Assembly: GCA_954871525.1 (NCBI GenBank)
Contig: OX940871.1
Span: forward strand, 4,030,001-4,094,000
Direction: 5' to 3'
Length of the DNA: 64,000 nucleotides
From: Parietaria judaica
Taxonomy: Eukaryota > Streptophyta > Magnoliopsida > Rosales > Urticaceae
In this document: positions 24,925 to 37,328 of the stretch, in pieces
Numbering within the stretch: position 1 is the stretch's first letter
How the letters are laid out: each line of letters starts with the position of its first letter
Program-made: the position numbers and the translations under genes
Notes under the pieces: generated by a model
Told to the model about the DNA's origin: nothing
The model's input: only the letters and a program-made list of their open reading frames with translations
Database searches by the model: none

Positions 24925-26691
24925 TCAATTCTTAATCCGACGGCATATATTAAATCTTAGACCGATCCAACGGATATAATTGATTAATCAAATTCGAAAA
25001 ATAAAACTTGGTCACCAAGTTATTAATTTCGAATTCATCAATATCCTAATCCAACGGTTGATACTAAATCATAACCGATCCAATGGATAATATTGATTTT
25101 AGGGATTTGCCAAAATACCAAAACATTTGGTACTTATGCCGCAAATATAGAAATACTAAATCAAGCCATTCGAATTTACCTAGGGTTTTATATAACAAAC
25201 CCTAATTCGAATTTACACATATTAATATATATAAATATATATATTCATTTATTAATATAAATCCATTAATTATTAATAAGATATTAATAATTAAATCCAA
25301 ATAATTAAATTATATTAATAAATCCTGATCTCAATATCACACATAAAAATGTCATGGTGCCACACCATCATTTAAATTCGTGACATGTGATTTAATTTCA
25401 AAGTTTATCGAACCGATCATAAACTTAGAAAATCCATAAATCACTAACCGTAAGTCGAAATGACTTGGTTCAAAAAGCAAAGTTGCTTAGAATTTAATTT
25501 CCAACAACATGGTGCTGATAGAAAATCTAAATTATAACTTTCTTTTTTGTCAGTTAATTTCGTGTACCAAAATATGATACTTTTGCCACGCCTACGATAA
25601 AACTATCTGATGTCTGACACAGACCTTTCAGTTTTATAAGTCAAGCCAAATGATTAAACATTATCCAGAATGTATTTTAATCACGTACGTATCATCCGTT
25701 ACGGAGCTATCTTGGGGACCATGGACATGTATCACTTAAGCTCCAACGAACTGCTAGTTGTTCGTCAAACCTCGAAGTGATTCCACTATAGACCCGAGGC
25801 TGCACTCTTTAGTGATACGGTATATATTATTCCCTTTATAATAGCAGGGTGTTCATTGATACAATCAAATTCGGGTTATTGATCTTTCACTTGATGATTC
25901 ATAAATGAGCAGGCGGTTTTTACCGTTATGCCCCTCATTGTATTTACTTCCTTGACTCAGTCAGCAATATCATGAGTAACCCACTTATGGTTTAGATTCA
26001 TAAGTTGCGCATGGGTATCTCTCACTTCTCACCACCGACAATCAAGGGAATCATCATCACTCTAAGGAGAGCTGTGTGATGCCCATGTCTATGACCAAGC
26101 TACCCTTATTGCTGACTCTCATGTTCCCAAAATAATAGTGTTGGGAACAGCTGTAATATTTCGTGTTCTTTAACGGTTAAATCAAAGAACAATCAAGTCA
26201 GCAGCTTGGACTCAAGATCACTCAGGACTTAGATCGAATATCCATTTGATCATCTACTAGTGACTCAACTCCAAGTTATCAGTGACGGTCTTATATGATG
26301 ACTTCCGGAGTTTAAGTCAGGTCCAGTCCAGTATGAAGACACTTCATACTTAATGTACTTCTAGTGAGTGTGACACACACAAAATCCAGAATATGATTAT
26401 CACTTAGTCACATTAATGACCTTAAACGATTAATGGGCTCCCACCCAGTTGATCAGGTCACGGACATTTTAAGTTCATTTATTATGATTATTAATTCTTC
26501 CTCACATTGACTCTGTTGTGATAATAATAACATAATTGCATCCTTTATGAACTAAGGAATCAAACATTCTATTTTACTCTACCAGAAACTATAATAAGAT
26601 TATCATAATAAGCATCATCTTTATTCAATGACTTGTCATAATCTTTTACAAAGGGATAAAATATCTTGTTTAAGGACACACATGTCCAACA
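23935..26691 (-). repeat. 3' LTR of the 9.7 kb copia element
   Basis: 2757 bp, TGTTGG...CCAACA. On the minus strand a TATA box (CTATAAAAAGG, 24495-24505) marks a likely promoter. Four degenerate blocks of the type AATCCAACGG...GATCCAATGGAT occur at about 24590, 24770, 24935 and 25050, separated by (TA)n and ATTCGAA-type sequence. Confidence 0.93.
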
Positions 26692-26700
26692 ATCTCCCAC
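26692..26700 (-). promoter_or_regulatory. Polypurine tract
   Basis: The minus strand reads GTGGGAGAT directly before the 3' LTR, the usual position of the primer for plus-strand DNA synthesis. Confidence 0.7.
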
Positions 26701-26706
26701 TTGTAC

Positions 26707-28438
26707 TTAAAGAAGATGACCCATGTCGTTAAGACCCATATTCTCCAGATGCCTCCTGAATATTTTCTCTGGCAACGTCTTGGTGAATGGATCAGCCAGA
26801 TTGTCTTCCGAGGCTATTTTCACAACCCTTACGTCGCCACGACGCACTATCTCTCTTATGAGATGGTATTTGCGTTCTATATGTTTTGCCTTTTTATGGT
26901 CTCTGGGCTCTTTAGAATTTGCCACCGCACCACTGGTTTCACAGTATAGTGTTTGGGGCCCATCTACATCTGGAACAACTCCCAGTTCTATGTAGAACTT
27001 CTTGAGCCAAACTGATTCTTTGGCTGCCTCACAGGCTGCCACATATTCAGCTTCCATGGTGGAATCTGCGATACAGGATTGCTTTATGCTTCTCCAGAAT
27101 ATCGCTCCACCAGCAAGGGTGTACACTGCTCCTGACGTCGACTTTCTCGCGTCTCTATCAGACATAAAGTCTGAATCAGTGTATCCTAGTGGATTCAGTT
27201 CTGATCCTGAAAACACTAACATATAGTTTCTCGTTCTCCGAAGATACTTGAGAATGTTCTTCACTGCAGTCCAGTGAGCCATACCAGGATTGGATTGATA
27301 TCTGCTAACAATTCCCACAGCGTAACAGATGTCTGGCCTAGTACACTGCATAGCGTACATCAGACTTCCCACTGCTGAAGCATAGGGTATCCTCCTCATC
27401 ACGTCTTGCTCTTCCGGAGAAGTTGGGCATTGTTTCCTACTAAGGAATACTCCATGTCTGGTTGGTAAATTACCTCCCTTGGAGTTTGCCATTGCAAAAC
27501 GTTCAAGCACCTTATCAATGTAAGTTGCTTGCGATAAGGCTAGAAGCCTGTTTTTGCGATCCCTGAATATACGGATCCCAAGAACATAGCTGGCTTCTCC
27601 CATGTCCTTCATTTGGAATTGCGTAGATAGCCACGCTTTTACGTCCGATAGCTTCTTCACACCGTTTCCAATGAGAAGAATATCGTCGACGTACAGAACA
27701 AGAAAAATTTCCACGGTTTCGTCATTGAGTTTATAAATGCAGGCCTCAGTGACATTTTGAATGAATCCATAGGTTTTGATGGTTTCATCAAACCTTAGAT
27801 TCCAGGATCTGGAAGCTTGCTTTAATCCATAAATGGATTTAAGTAATCTACAAACTTTCCCTTCTTGACCCTGTTGCACGAACCCTTCTGGTTGGTCCAT
27901 ATAGATGTTTTCGTCAATGTACCCGTTCAGGAATGCGGTTTTGACGTCCATCTGCCAAATCTCATAATTGAGACTACAGGCTATGGCCATGAGAATCCGG
28001 ATGGACTTGAACTTAGCGACTGGAGCGAAGGTTTCATCGAAATCAATACCTTCCCTCTGGGTAAAACCCTTTGCCACTAGTCTAGCCTTGAAGGTTTCAA
28101 CCTTCCCGTCCACTCCTCTCTTTCGCTTGTATACCCACTTACAGCCAATGGTTTTGAAACCATCCGGTAAGTCTACAAGTTCCCAGACTTCATTAGAATC
28201 CATAGATTCTATTTCTTGGTTCATGGCTTCCTGCAATTCTCCCTTATCAGGATCCTCCATAGCTTGTTTGTAGCCTATGGGATCTTCAACACTAGTGTCT
28301 GTGACAGCTAGGTGAAATTCCAACTGGGTGTGCTCGTAGCGCTCAACAGGTCTTTTGAACCTCCCACTACGTCTGAGTACCCCTTGGTTCTGATTTGGGA
28401 CCGTGGTTTCGTCACTCTCTTTTGATAACAGACGCTGT
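26707..28438 (-). CDS. copia reverse transcriptase-RNase H polyprotein
   Basis: The frame is open through the whole RT and RNase H. From the first Met at 28323 it gives 538 residues; it is open a little further upstream (LRRSGRFKRP) with no start codon I can support. RT motifs are complete: GCKWVYKRK, KARLVAKGFTQ, FAPVAKFKSIR, DVKTAFLNG, IYGLKQASRSW and the catalytic LYVDDILLIGN. RNase H follows with TRPDICYAVG, GYTDSDF, KSTSGAVYTL, MEAEYVAA and KHIERKYHLIRE. No integrase core, protease or gag adjoins it, because stops appear upstream of about 28439. It may be expressed as part of a rearranged polyprotein or be a non-autonomous remnant. Confidence 0.88.
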
Positions 28439-28755
28439 TATCATTTATCTATGACTTTGTCACAAGATCCTAAATGTGAATGGTATTCTCTAATATCATT
28501 CTTTAATCATCATGATTAAAATGATATTTGATTTAAATAAATCAATTAGAGTAATTAAAGACTATAGATGGAACAAAACAATTGTCACTATATTTATCTG
28601 GATATTGCGAAAAACAAACTTTTCATTAACTAAGAATCATTTTGTGCAATCAATATCCAAAATAAATCGAGGTTTTAACAATGCAAAGATAATGATAACA
28701 ATAAACTTAAATCGAGAAATTTAAAGCATGCTTCTTTCTTCGAGACACTCGAGTA

Positions 28756-29564
28756 CTAGCCGCTTTTGTTTCCTGCTGAATTTTCATCAACAAAGCTCCC
28801 GCTGTATCCTGAAAAGAAAATGAACAAGCATTAGTATTTTAATCTATGGATCTGAGATTTAAATCTCTCCAATAAAAACTAATTTTACGGGGTTGACAGA
28901 AGAGTCATTACCTCTCCAAGCCCGCAGATGCTCTCGACACATGGTGTGTCCTTTTGCTCTTGGTTTGAGCCAGCATTCAATGCATAAAGCTCCTTCTCCG
29001 TTTTTCTTTTTAGCAGAAGCAACTTCTGTCATAAAAAAAAAAACGTTTGCAATGTTTAGATTTTTAATCTATGGATCTGAGATTTAAATCTCTCCAATAA
29101 AAAACTAATTTCATTTCGAATTCAGAACAGGTTTTACCCTTTTGTGAACTCATGTGCAGTCTGCATCGTAGCTGACCTCGCACTCTTTTTCTTGTTCCAC
29201 ATTGGAAGCACATTGCAGATAAACCAACTTTTCTTTCTTTTCTTCCCGGTTCAGCTTTCGATTCAGTCTTTCGTTTGTTATCCTTTGCCATTGCTTGAGT
29301 GACAAGATCTGTTACTTTGTTCAACTTTTTCATTAGTCTCTCAATTTCACCCATCGAGGCTTTGAGTACCGAATCTTTGAAGGATTGGCTTTTGTTTGGA
29401 TACTGGTCTAATAAGAAACTGAGTAACTCATATTCATTATCAGACTTAAACCAAGCACTGCCTTCTTCAAAAATTGGCAGCTCAAACTCAGATGGAGGAT
29501 CAGAGTTGACCGAATCTTTTTCGTCATCCGTGACATTAATAGCTTTAGACATTTTAACTGGCAT
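28756..29564 (-). CDS. Three-exon gene for a two-motif Cys/His protein inside copia
   Basis: Reading GT-AG junctions on the minus strand gives exons 29564-29138, 29025-28912 and 28808-28756, total 594 nt or 197 residues. Both introns are phase 1 and the frame stays open to TAG at 28758-28756. The N-terminal part is acidic (NVTDDEKDSVNSD) with a probable helix (residues about 65-95). The end of exon 1 holds CFQCGTRKRVRGQLRCRLH and exon 2 holds CIECWLKPRAKGHTMCREH; both have spacing C-x2-C-x11-C-x2-H and basic residues between, suggesting a metal-binding module. The two introns share about 45 bp (from AGTTTTTATTGG), so exon 2 probably arose by tandem duplication. I do not recognise the family. 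It occupies the gag position and may be a captured host gene. Confidence 0.6.
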
Positions 29565-29589
29565 TGAAAAAGAAACTTATTAAACTTTA

Positions 29590-31156
29590 TTATAGGTAGA
29601 ATGTTTTAGAAAAATATTTTATTTGAAATAGTTACATGATGCAAACATGTTCTGGGTAAAACGTTAAATAAACCCTTTAACTATTTCGTGATAATTTAAC
29701 CGACTGTACACGTCGTTGCCGTCCTTAGTGGCATGGTCACTCTAGGGTGACTCGCGGTGTCAACCGTGTAGTTTGGTTAAACTAAGTTTTAGTCATAAAC
29801 TTAATTAATATTCATAACAAGAACCACCAAGTTCTCTATGATTATTAACTATCACCATAGACGGTCAGGAAGCACCAACTTCCGTGCAAGCTTAACCCAT
29901 TATTTTTGGTTCTCGGGATCCTCTTGGAAACGTCGTCCTTAAGGAATGGTCACACTAGGGTGACTCGCGGTCCATTTCCAAGATTCCTCCGTCCCCATAT
30001 TCTTTTGGAACTATCACGTTGTCAAACCTCCCACAAGCACACCTTCCCTTAGGGAATGGACACACTAGGGTGACTCGAGGCGGTGTGGTCAGCAGACCTT
30101 GTGTTAGTAATAATGGAGACCTTTAATGTATTCTATACTTGCCATTGTTTTTGGGAGATAACGTTTTTTATTTCTTATACTAAGTTATAAAAACTTAATG
30201 TATAAAATATTAATGACACATTAATGGTTTATTTCGTATTTATTTATTACGTCTCGTAATTAAATAATCCCATTTTATTGTGTTTATTATTTTGTCGGTA
30301 GTGATAGATCAATTCGTACGCTCTCCAGGTTGATGGGAGGGGTCCTAACCGGTCACCCAGAAGTGGATGGTGAACCGGCCCCACTTTTGATTCCCTCTTC
30401 CTTAGGCAAGATTGTACGATTGAAATTTTTCCGACTCATAATAAACACATTTACATTTAATCTTTATTATTTATATCTATCCTAAATATGACATATTAAT
30501 AATGATCCAAACATAGACACTATGTTTAAGGGTTATGAAAATAGGTTATGATAAATTATATCTATGATGAATATAATTAATTATTTCTAGGGATCCGGGT
30601 CGGAATAAATTCCGACCCATAATTAAAAATTATGTACGTGGGCCCTCCGGGCCTAAGCCCGGGCCCACATCCCTAGGATAGGCCACGCCCAACCAGCCGA
30701 GGAGGGCCAGGGCAGCGCCCACCTCGCGCTGGGCCAGCAGGCCCATTCCGCTGCCAAGCAGCGTAGGCTGCTGCCAGGGCGCGAGGCCCATTCCGCTGCC
30801 AGGCAGCGTGGGCCGCAGCCAGGGCGCGAGGCCCAGGCGCTGCGCGCCAGGGCAACCCGCAAGGGTCTCGCCCTAGGCCTCGCCCTGGCGTGGGCTTCGC
30901 TACGGGCCTGGCCCGTGGCGATTAGGGTTTTGACCCTGGGGCTGCAGCGGCAGCCCCTGGTCAGCCCTTGCCACGGGCTGGGCTGCCCCTAGCAGCCCGG
31001 CCATTTTACCGGTCCGATTTTTCGGGTCGGGAATTAATTAATATTAAAATTAAAATATCTAGAAATAAATTTCAATTTTAATTATTAATTTATTCATCAA
31101 ATAATTTGTCCTTTAAACCCATTAATTAAATTACGTAATTATTTATCCTTGAACCA
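29590..31156 (-). other. Leader of the 9.7 kb copia element
   Basis: Between the primer-binding site and the three-exon gene there is no open frame of note. Three repeats with the palindrome-like core GTCAC...AGGGTGAC lie at about 29725, 29950 and 30060. 30640-31010 is strongly GC-rich, with a duplicated block containing GGCCCATTCCGCTGCCA near 30738 and 30786. Confidence 0.6.
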
Positions 31157-31170
31157 TGGCTCTGATACCA
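31157..31170 (-). promoter_or_regulatory. Primer-binding site, tRNA-iMet type
   Basis: The minus strand reads TGGTATCAGAGCCA, the full complement of the initiator tRNA-Met 3' end, 2 bp inside the 5' LTR. Confidence 0.93.
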
Positions 31171-31172
31171 AT

Positions 31173-31948
31173 TGTTGGAAATCACGTCTCGGATTCCGTA
31201 TAATTATCACGATTTATACGTCCGAACCGTCAGGGTAACATTTAAAAATTATTTTAAAGCGGAAAACTTGTTATCCAAACAACGGTCCGAATATCGGATA
31301 ATAACCATATTCCAAGATCTGATAAATATTATGCAATTTAATATTCATAACTCATTATTAATAAACTAGTCATAATAGGAAATAAATAGAAAACAGTAAA
31401 TGTTTGCATTTATTAACCCAATGCATAAGGCCGTACCTCGTTCGACGATTTCGGCTGCGCACTCTGATTCGGGCAGGGCTCCGCCGTTGCTGAGGGAATC
31501 TCCCGTGATCTTCCGGGATATTCTCCTGGAATCCTCGTACCGAAGCGTGGGCTTCGCCGGCAGGACTCCGTCGCAAAACTTTAACTGATGGTTCTTTTTA
31601 AGCTTCCGGAGAAATAGTCTCCTAAGCCGAACCAGAAGAAGAGATCAGAGAGAAAATTCGCAGACCCTGAAGGAGAGGGAGAGTTCGAATTTTTCTCTGG
31701 GGAAAGGTGTGAAAAATGTGTAGAATGAGCTCCCTTTTTATAGGCTCAAGACTGTAACCGATTTTGAGATATTCCCTCCCTAAATTCGAATTTCATTAAT
31801 TAAATATAATTAATTATCTTAATCCAATGGTCCAGATTTAATCTCATCTAAATCCAATGGATATAATTAATTAGGGATTTAATTAAATAAGAAAGATTTA
31901 GATAAATCAAAAATCCAATCTTATCTTCTTATATCATAAAATTCGAAT

Positions 31949-31986
<38 letters not shown>

Positions 31987-32109
31987 CGAATTCTTATTAT
32001 CTCAATCCAACGGTTGAGATGATTCCTTAACTGATCTAATGGATCAAATAAGTTTAGGATAAATTAATTTATTAAAACAATTTTTCGAATTTATCCATAA
32101 ATGTAATTC

Positions 32110-32167
<58 letters not shown>

Positions 32168-33655
32168 TCAATTCTTAATCCGACGGCATAGATTAAATCT
32201 TAGACCGATCCAACGGATATAATTGATTAATCAAATTCGAAAAATAAAACTTGGTCACCAAGTTATTAATTTCGAATTCATCAATATCCTAATCCAACGG
32301 TTGATACTAAATCATAACCGATCCAATGGATAATATTGATTTTAGGGATTTGCCAAAATACCAAAACATTTGGTACTTATGCCGCAAATATAGAAATACT
32401 AAATCAAGCCATTCGAATTTACCTAGGGTTTTATATAACAAACCCTAATTCGAATTTACACATATTAATATATATAAATATATATATTCATTTATTAATA
32501 TAAATCCATTAATTATTAATTAATTATTAATAAGATATTAATAATTAAATCCAAATAATTAAATTATATTAATATATCCTGATCTCAATATCACACATAA
32601 AAATGTCATGGTGCCACACAATCATTTAAATTCGTGACATGTGATTTAATTTCAAAGTTTATCGAACCGATCATAAACTTAGAAAATCCATAAATCACTA
32701 ACCGTAAGTCGAAATGACTTGGTTCAAAAAGCAAAGTTGCTTAGAATTTAATTTCCAACAACATGGTGCTGATAGAAAATCTAAATTCTAACTTTCTTTT
32801 TTGTCAGTTAATTTCGTGTACCAAAATATGATACTTTTGCCACGCCTACGATAAAACTATCTGATGTCTGACACAGACCTTTCAGTTTTATAAGTCAAGC
32901 CAAATGATTAAACATTATCCAGAATGTATTTTAATCACGTACGTATCATCCGTTACGGAGCTATCTTGGGGACCATGGACATGTATCACTTAAGCTCCAA
33001 CGAACTGCTAGTTGTTCGTCAAACCTCGAAGTGATTCCACTATAGACCCGAGGCTGCACTCTTTAGTGATACGGTATATATTATTCCCTTTATAATAGCA
33101 GGGTGTCCATTGATACAATCAAATTCGGGTTATTGATCTTTCACTTGATGATTCATAAATGAGCAGGCGGTTTTTACCGTTATGCCCCTCATTGTATTTA
33201 CTTCCTTGACTCAGTCAGCAATATCATGAGTAACCCACTTATGGTTTCGATTCATAAGTTGCGCATGGGTATCTCTCACTTCTCACCACCGACAATCAAG
33301 GGAATCATCATCACTCTAAGGAGAGCTGTGTGATGCCCATGTCTATGACCAAGCTACCCTTACTGCTGACTCTCATGTTCCCAAAATAATAGTGTTGGGA
33401 ACAGCTGTAATATTTCGTGTTCTTTAACGGTTAAATCAAAGAACAATCAAGTCAGCAGCTTGGACTCAAGATCACTCAGGACTTTGATCGAATATCCATT
33501 TGATCATCTACTAGTGACTCAACTCCAAGTTATCAGTGACGGTCTTGTTTAAGGACAATAAGATTATCATAATAAGCATCATCTTTATTCAACGACTTGT
33601 CGTAATCTTTTACAAAGGGATAAAATATCTTGTTTAATGACACACATGTCCAACA
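31173..33655 (-). repeat. 5' LTR of the 9.7 kb copia element, with deletion
   Basis: 2483 bp, nearly identical to the 3' LTR. It lacks the segment matching about 26287-26583 and carries GTTTAAGGAC at 33547-33556 in its place, a sequence that also occurs at the outer end of the LTR. The TATA box is at 31734-31744 on the minus strand. Confidence 0.92.
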
Positions 33656-34612
33656 TCCGTCGTCTTGGATGAGTCTCCTGGCTGTTCTTGACGACCCTTG
33701 ACGGATTTCCTTCCTTGGCGAGCTCCACGTAAAGGCAAAGTCCGTGTCTTGGCGAAGGTCCTCGTCTGGGCAAAGTCCTTGTCTTCGCGAACTCCGGTCT
33801 TGATGAAGCTCCGAGCTGATTTTGATGATTCTTCGTGATTTCCCTTCCTTAGCAAGCTCCTACAGCGAAGGATGATCTGCAACAAAGGGTAGATTGGGCC
33901 CGTTCCCCGTCATTTATGGTTGGGCGAGGATGCCTACGTTTCTCAGTTTAAGACAATCAGGCCCCACGTAGTTCAGGGTTAATGATAAATGACGGGAGAA
34001 TGACAATGTGATTTGACTCGTCGGAAATGCCAATGTTGGCGGCACGGGGATGACCCTAGGCCGAGCGGCGGGGGTATTACCGGCGTGAATCCTCCTTGTC
34101 AACCTCATAGGTGTTGGCGAGCTCGTTGTGGCGAGGGCATTAACATGACGAGGGACGCTCTTTGTCGACCTTGTTGGTGTTGGCGAGCTCGTTGTGGGGA
34201 GGGCCTTAACCTGGCGAGGGATGCCTTCGTTGACTCATCGAAAAACCCTCCTATCAAGGCTAAGACTATACTCTAAATATTTTCTAAGACGAGCCTCTTC
34301 CAGCAAGCTCTCAATACTTGCTGAAGGAAAGGGCGGCTTCTATGAGAGAAAAAGCTAGAGAGATAAGCTCTGGAGAAAGCTGTAAGTGAGTGTGTAAATG
34401 AGGAGGGGAAAACTCTTATTTATAGGAAAACCGATTCCCTGAAATTGCACAAGGAGGGGCCTCGAATTTCTCCCCTGCATGACGGGGTTTTCCGCGGCCC
34501 ATTGCTCTATCGAAGGGCTCGTCGATGATTCTATATTCATCCTTGATGTCTTCTGGTTGTTTACGAGTTCGTATGTTGAATCCGGGGAAATCTGAAAGAT
34601 TTCCCGAGAGTC

Positions 34613-37328
34613 TGTTGGAAATCGCTGGTATCATTCCGACTTCTTTACCACGATAATAGTCTCCGAGGCATCCTGGTAACATTTAAAAATTCATTTTAAA
34701 GCGGAAATCTTGTTACCGGACCAACGACACGGATATTGGGTAATAATCATTTCGTTAAGATCTGATAAATATTTTGAATTTAATATTTTCATAATCATTA
34801 TTAATAATCTAGTAGAATAGGAAAGAAATAGAAAGCAGTAAATGGTTGCATTTATTAACCCAATGCATAAGGCCGTACCTCAGTTGACGATTCCGGCTGC
34901 GCGTTCTTACTTGGGCAGGGCTCCGCCGGTGCTGAGGGAAACTCCTGTGATCTTCCGGGATATTCTCCTGGACTCCTCGTACCGAAGCGTGGGCTTTGCC
35001 GACAGGACTCCGTCGCAAAATTTAACTGACGGTTCTTTTAAAGCTACCGGAGAAAATATCTCCTAAGCCGAACCAGAAAAGAGATCAGAAGCAGAAAACT
35101 CGCAGACCCTAGAGAGAGAGGGAGAGCTTGAGTTTTTGCTCTGGGGAAGGTGTGAAAAATGTGTAGAATGAGCCTCCTATTTATAGGCTAAAGCTGTAAC
35201 CGATTTGGAGATTTTTCCTCCCTTTATTCGAATTTAGTAAATTAAATATGATTAATTATTTCAATCCAATGGTCCAGATTCAATCTCATCTAAATCCAGT
35301 GGATATAATTAACCAGGGATTTAATTAAATAATAATACATGATAAGCTCAAAATATTTAATCTTATCAACATATTAAATAAAATTCGAATTACTTATATA
35401 TATACATATTAAAATTCAAATTTGTTTATGATTATCTATGTCCAATGGTTAAAAATAAATCTTAAACTAATCCAACAGATCAAATCAATTAGGGATAAAG
35501 TCAAATGCACTAGGGTTTTACAAAACCCTAATTCAAACTCTTATCCACAATTTTATTCGAATTATATATTATATATATTATTAATTAATTTCTAATCCGA
35601 CTGTAAAGATTAAATCTCAAAACCGATCCAACAGACACAATTAATTTAGCAAATTCGAAATACCTAAACTTGGTCACCGAGCTTCAATTTCGAATTACAT
35701 TTAGGGTTCAAATCAATTATCTCAATCCAACGGTTGATATTAAATCATAACCGATCCAATGGATTAAATTGATTTTAGGGTTTTGCCAAAATACCAAAAC
35801 AATAGGTACTTATGCCGCAAATATAAATTCTACAATTCTTATATTCGAAATTAGCTAGGGTTTGTATTCTCCAAACCCTAATTCGAATTTACACATGTAA
35901 CAATATATAAATATATATTTTTATTTATTAATATAAATCTTTTAATTATTAACTATATATTAATTAGATATTAATAATTAAATCCAAAAAATTAAATTAT
36001 ATTAATAAAACCTGATCTCAATATCACACATTAAATGTCATGGTGCAACACCATCATTTAAATTCGTGACATGTGATTTAATTTCATAGTTTATCGAACC
36101 GAGTCATAAACTTAGAAAATCCATAAATCACAAACCGTAAGTCTGAATGACTTGGTTCAAAAAGCAAAGTTTCTTAGAATTTAATTTCAAACAACATAGT
36201 GCTGTTATAAAATATAAATTCTAACTTTATTTTTATCAGTTAATTCCGTGTACCAAAATATGATACTTTTGCCACGCTAAAGATAAAACTATCTGACGTC
36301 TGACACAGACTTGTCAGTTTTATAAGTAGAGCCAAAAGATTAAACATTATCCAGAATGTATTTTAATCACGTACGTATCATCCGTTACGGAGCTATCCTG
36401 GGGACCATAGACCCGTATCACTTAAGCTCCAAGAACTGCTAGTTGTTCGTCAAACCTCGAAGTGATTCCACTATAGACCCGAGGCTGCACTCTTTAGTGA
36501 TACGGTATATATTATTCCCTTATAATAGCAAGGTGTCTATTGATTCAATCAAATTCGGGTTATTGTCCTTTTACTTGATGACTCACACATGAGCAGACGG
36601 TTTTTACCGTAATGCCCCTCATTGCATTTTCATCCTTGACTCAGTCAGTAATATTATGAGCAACCCACTTATGGTTTCGATTCATAAGTTGCGCACGGGT
36701 ACCTCTCACTTCTCACCACTGACAACCAAGGGAATTATCATGACTCTGAAGAGAGTTGTGTGATGCCCATGTCTATGATCAAGCTATCCTTACTACTAAC
36801 TATCATGTTCCCAAAATAATAGTGTTGGGAACAACGGTAACATCTTGTGTTCTTTAACGGTTAAATCAAAGAACAATCAAGCCAGTAGCTCGAACTCATG
36901 ATCACTCAGGACTTAGAACTAATATCCATTTGATCATCATTTTGTGACTCAACTTCAAGTTATCAGTGACGGTCTTATATGATAACTTCTTGAGTTTAAG
37001 TCAGGTCCAGTCCAGTATGAAGACGCTTCATACTTAATGCATTTCTAGTGAGTGTGACACACACATAATCCAGAATAGGATTGTCACTTAGTCACATTAA
37101 TGACCTTACCGATTAATGGCCTCCCACCCAGTTAATCAGGTCACGGACGTTTTAAGTTCATTTATTGTGATAATAATAACATAATTGCATCCTTTATGAA
37201 CTAAGGAATCAAACATTCCATTTTACTCTACCAGAAACTATAATAATAAGCATCATCTTTATTCAACGACTTGTCATAATCTTTTACAATTGGATAAATA
37301 TCTTGTTTAAGGACACATATGTCCAACA
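34613..37328 (-). mobile_element. Solo LTR of the Tork/Angela-like copia family
   Basis: 2716 bp, TGTTGG...CCAACA, similar along its length to the LTRs at 23935 and 31173 but clearly more diverged. GAGTC flanks it on both sides (34608-34612 and 37329-37333). No internal genes adjoin it. It lies in solo LTR X, 950 bp from the full-length element. Confidence 0.93.

Larger units (their letters stand above)
23935..33655 (-). mobile_element. 9.7 kb Ty1/copia element (Tork/Angela-like), 5 bp TSD
   Basis: Two long LTRs (23935-26691 and 31173-33655) flank a 4.5 kb interior on the minus strand. TCCGT lies on both sides (23930-23934 and 33656-33660). Primer-binding site, polypurine tract, intact reverse transcriptase and RNase H are present. 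Gag, protease and integrase are absent; their place is taken by a GC-rich leader and a three-exon gene. The LTRs are nearly identical apart from a 5' LTR deletion and (TA)n length changes, so the insertion is fairly recent. It would need proteins supplied in trans to move. Confidence 0.93.

Noticed and set aside
30653..30862. Ala/Arg/Trp-rich minus frames
   Set aside because: By-products of a duplicated GC-rich block in the copia leader.
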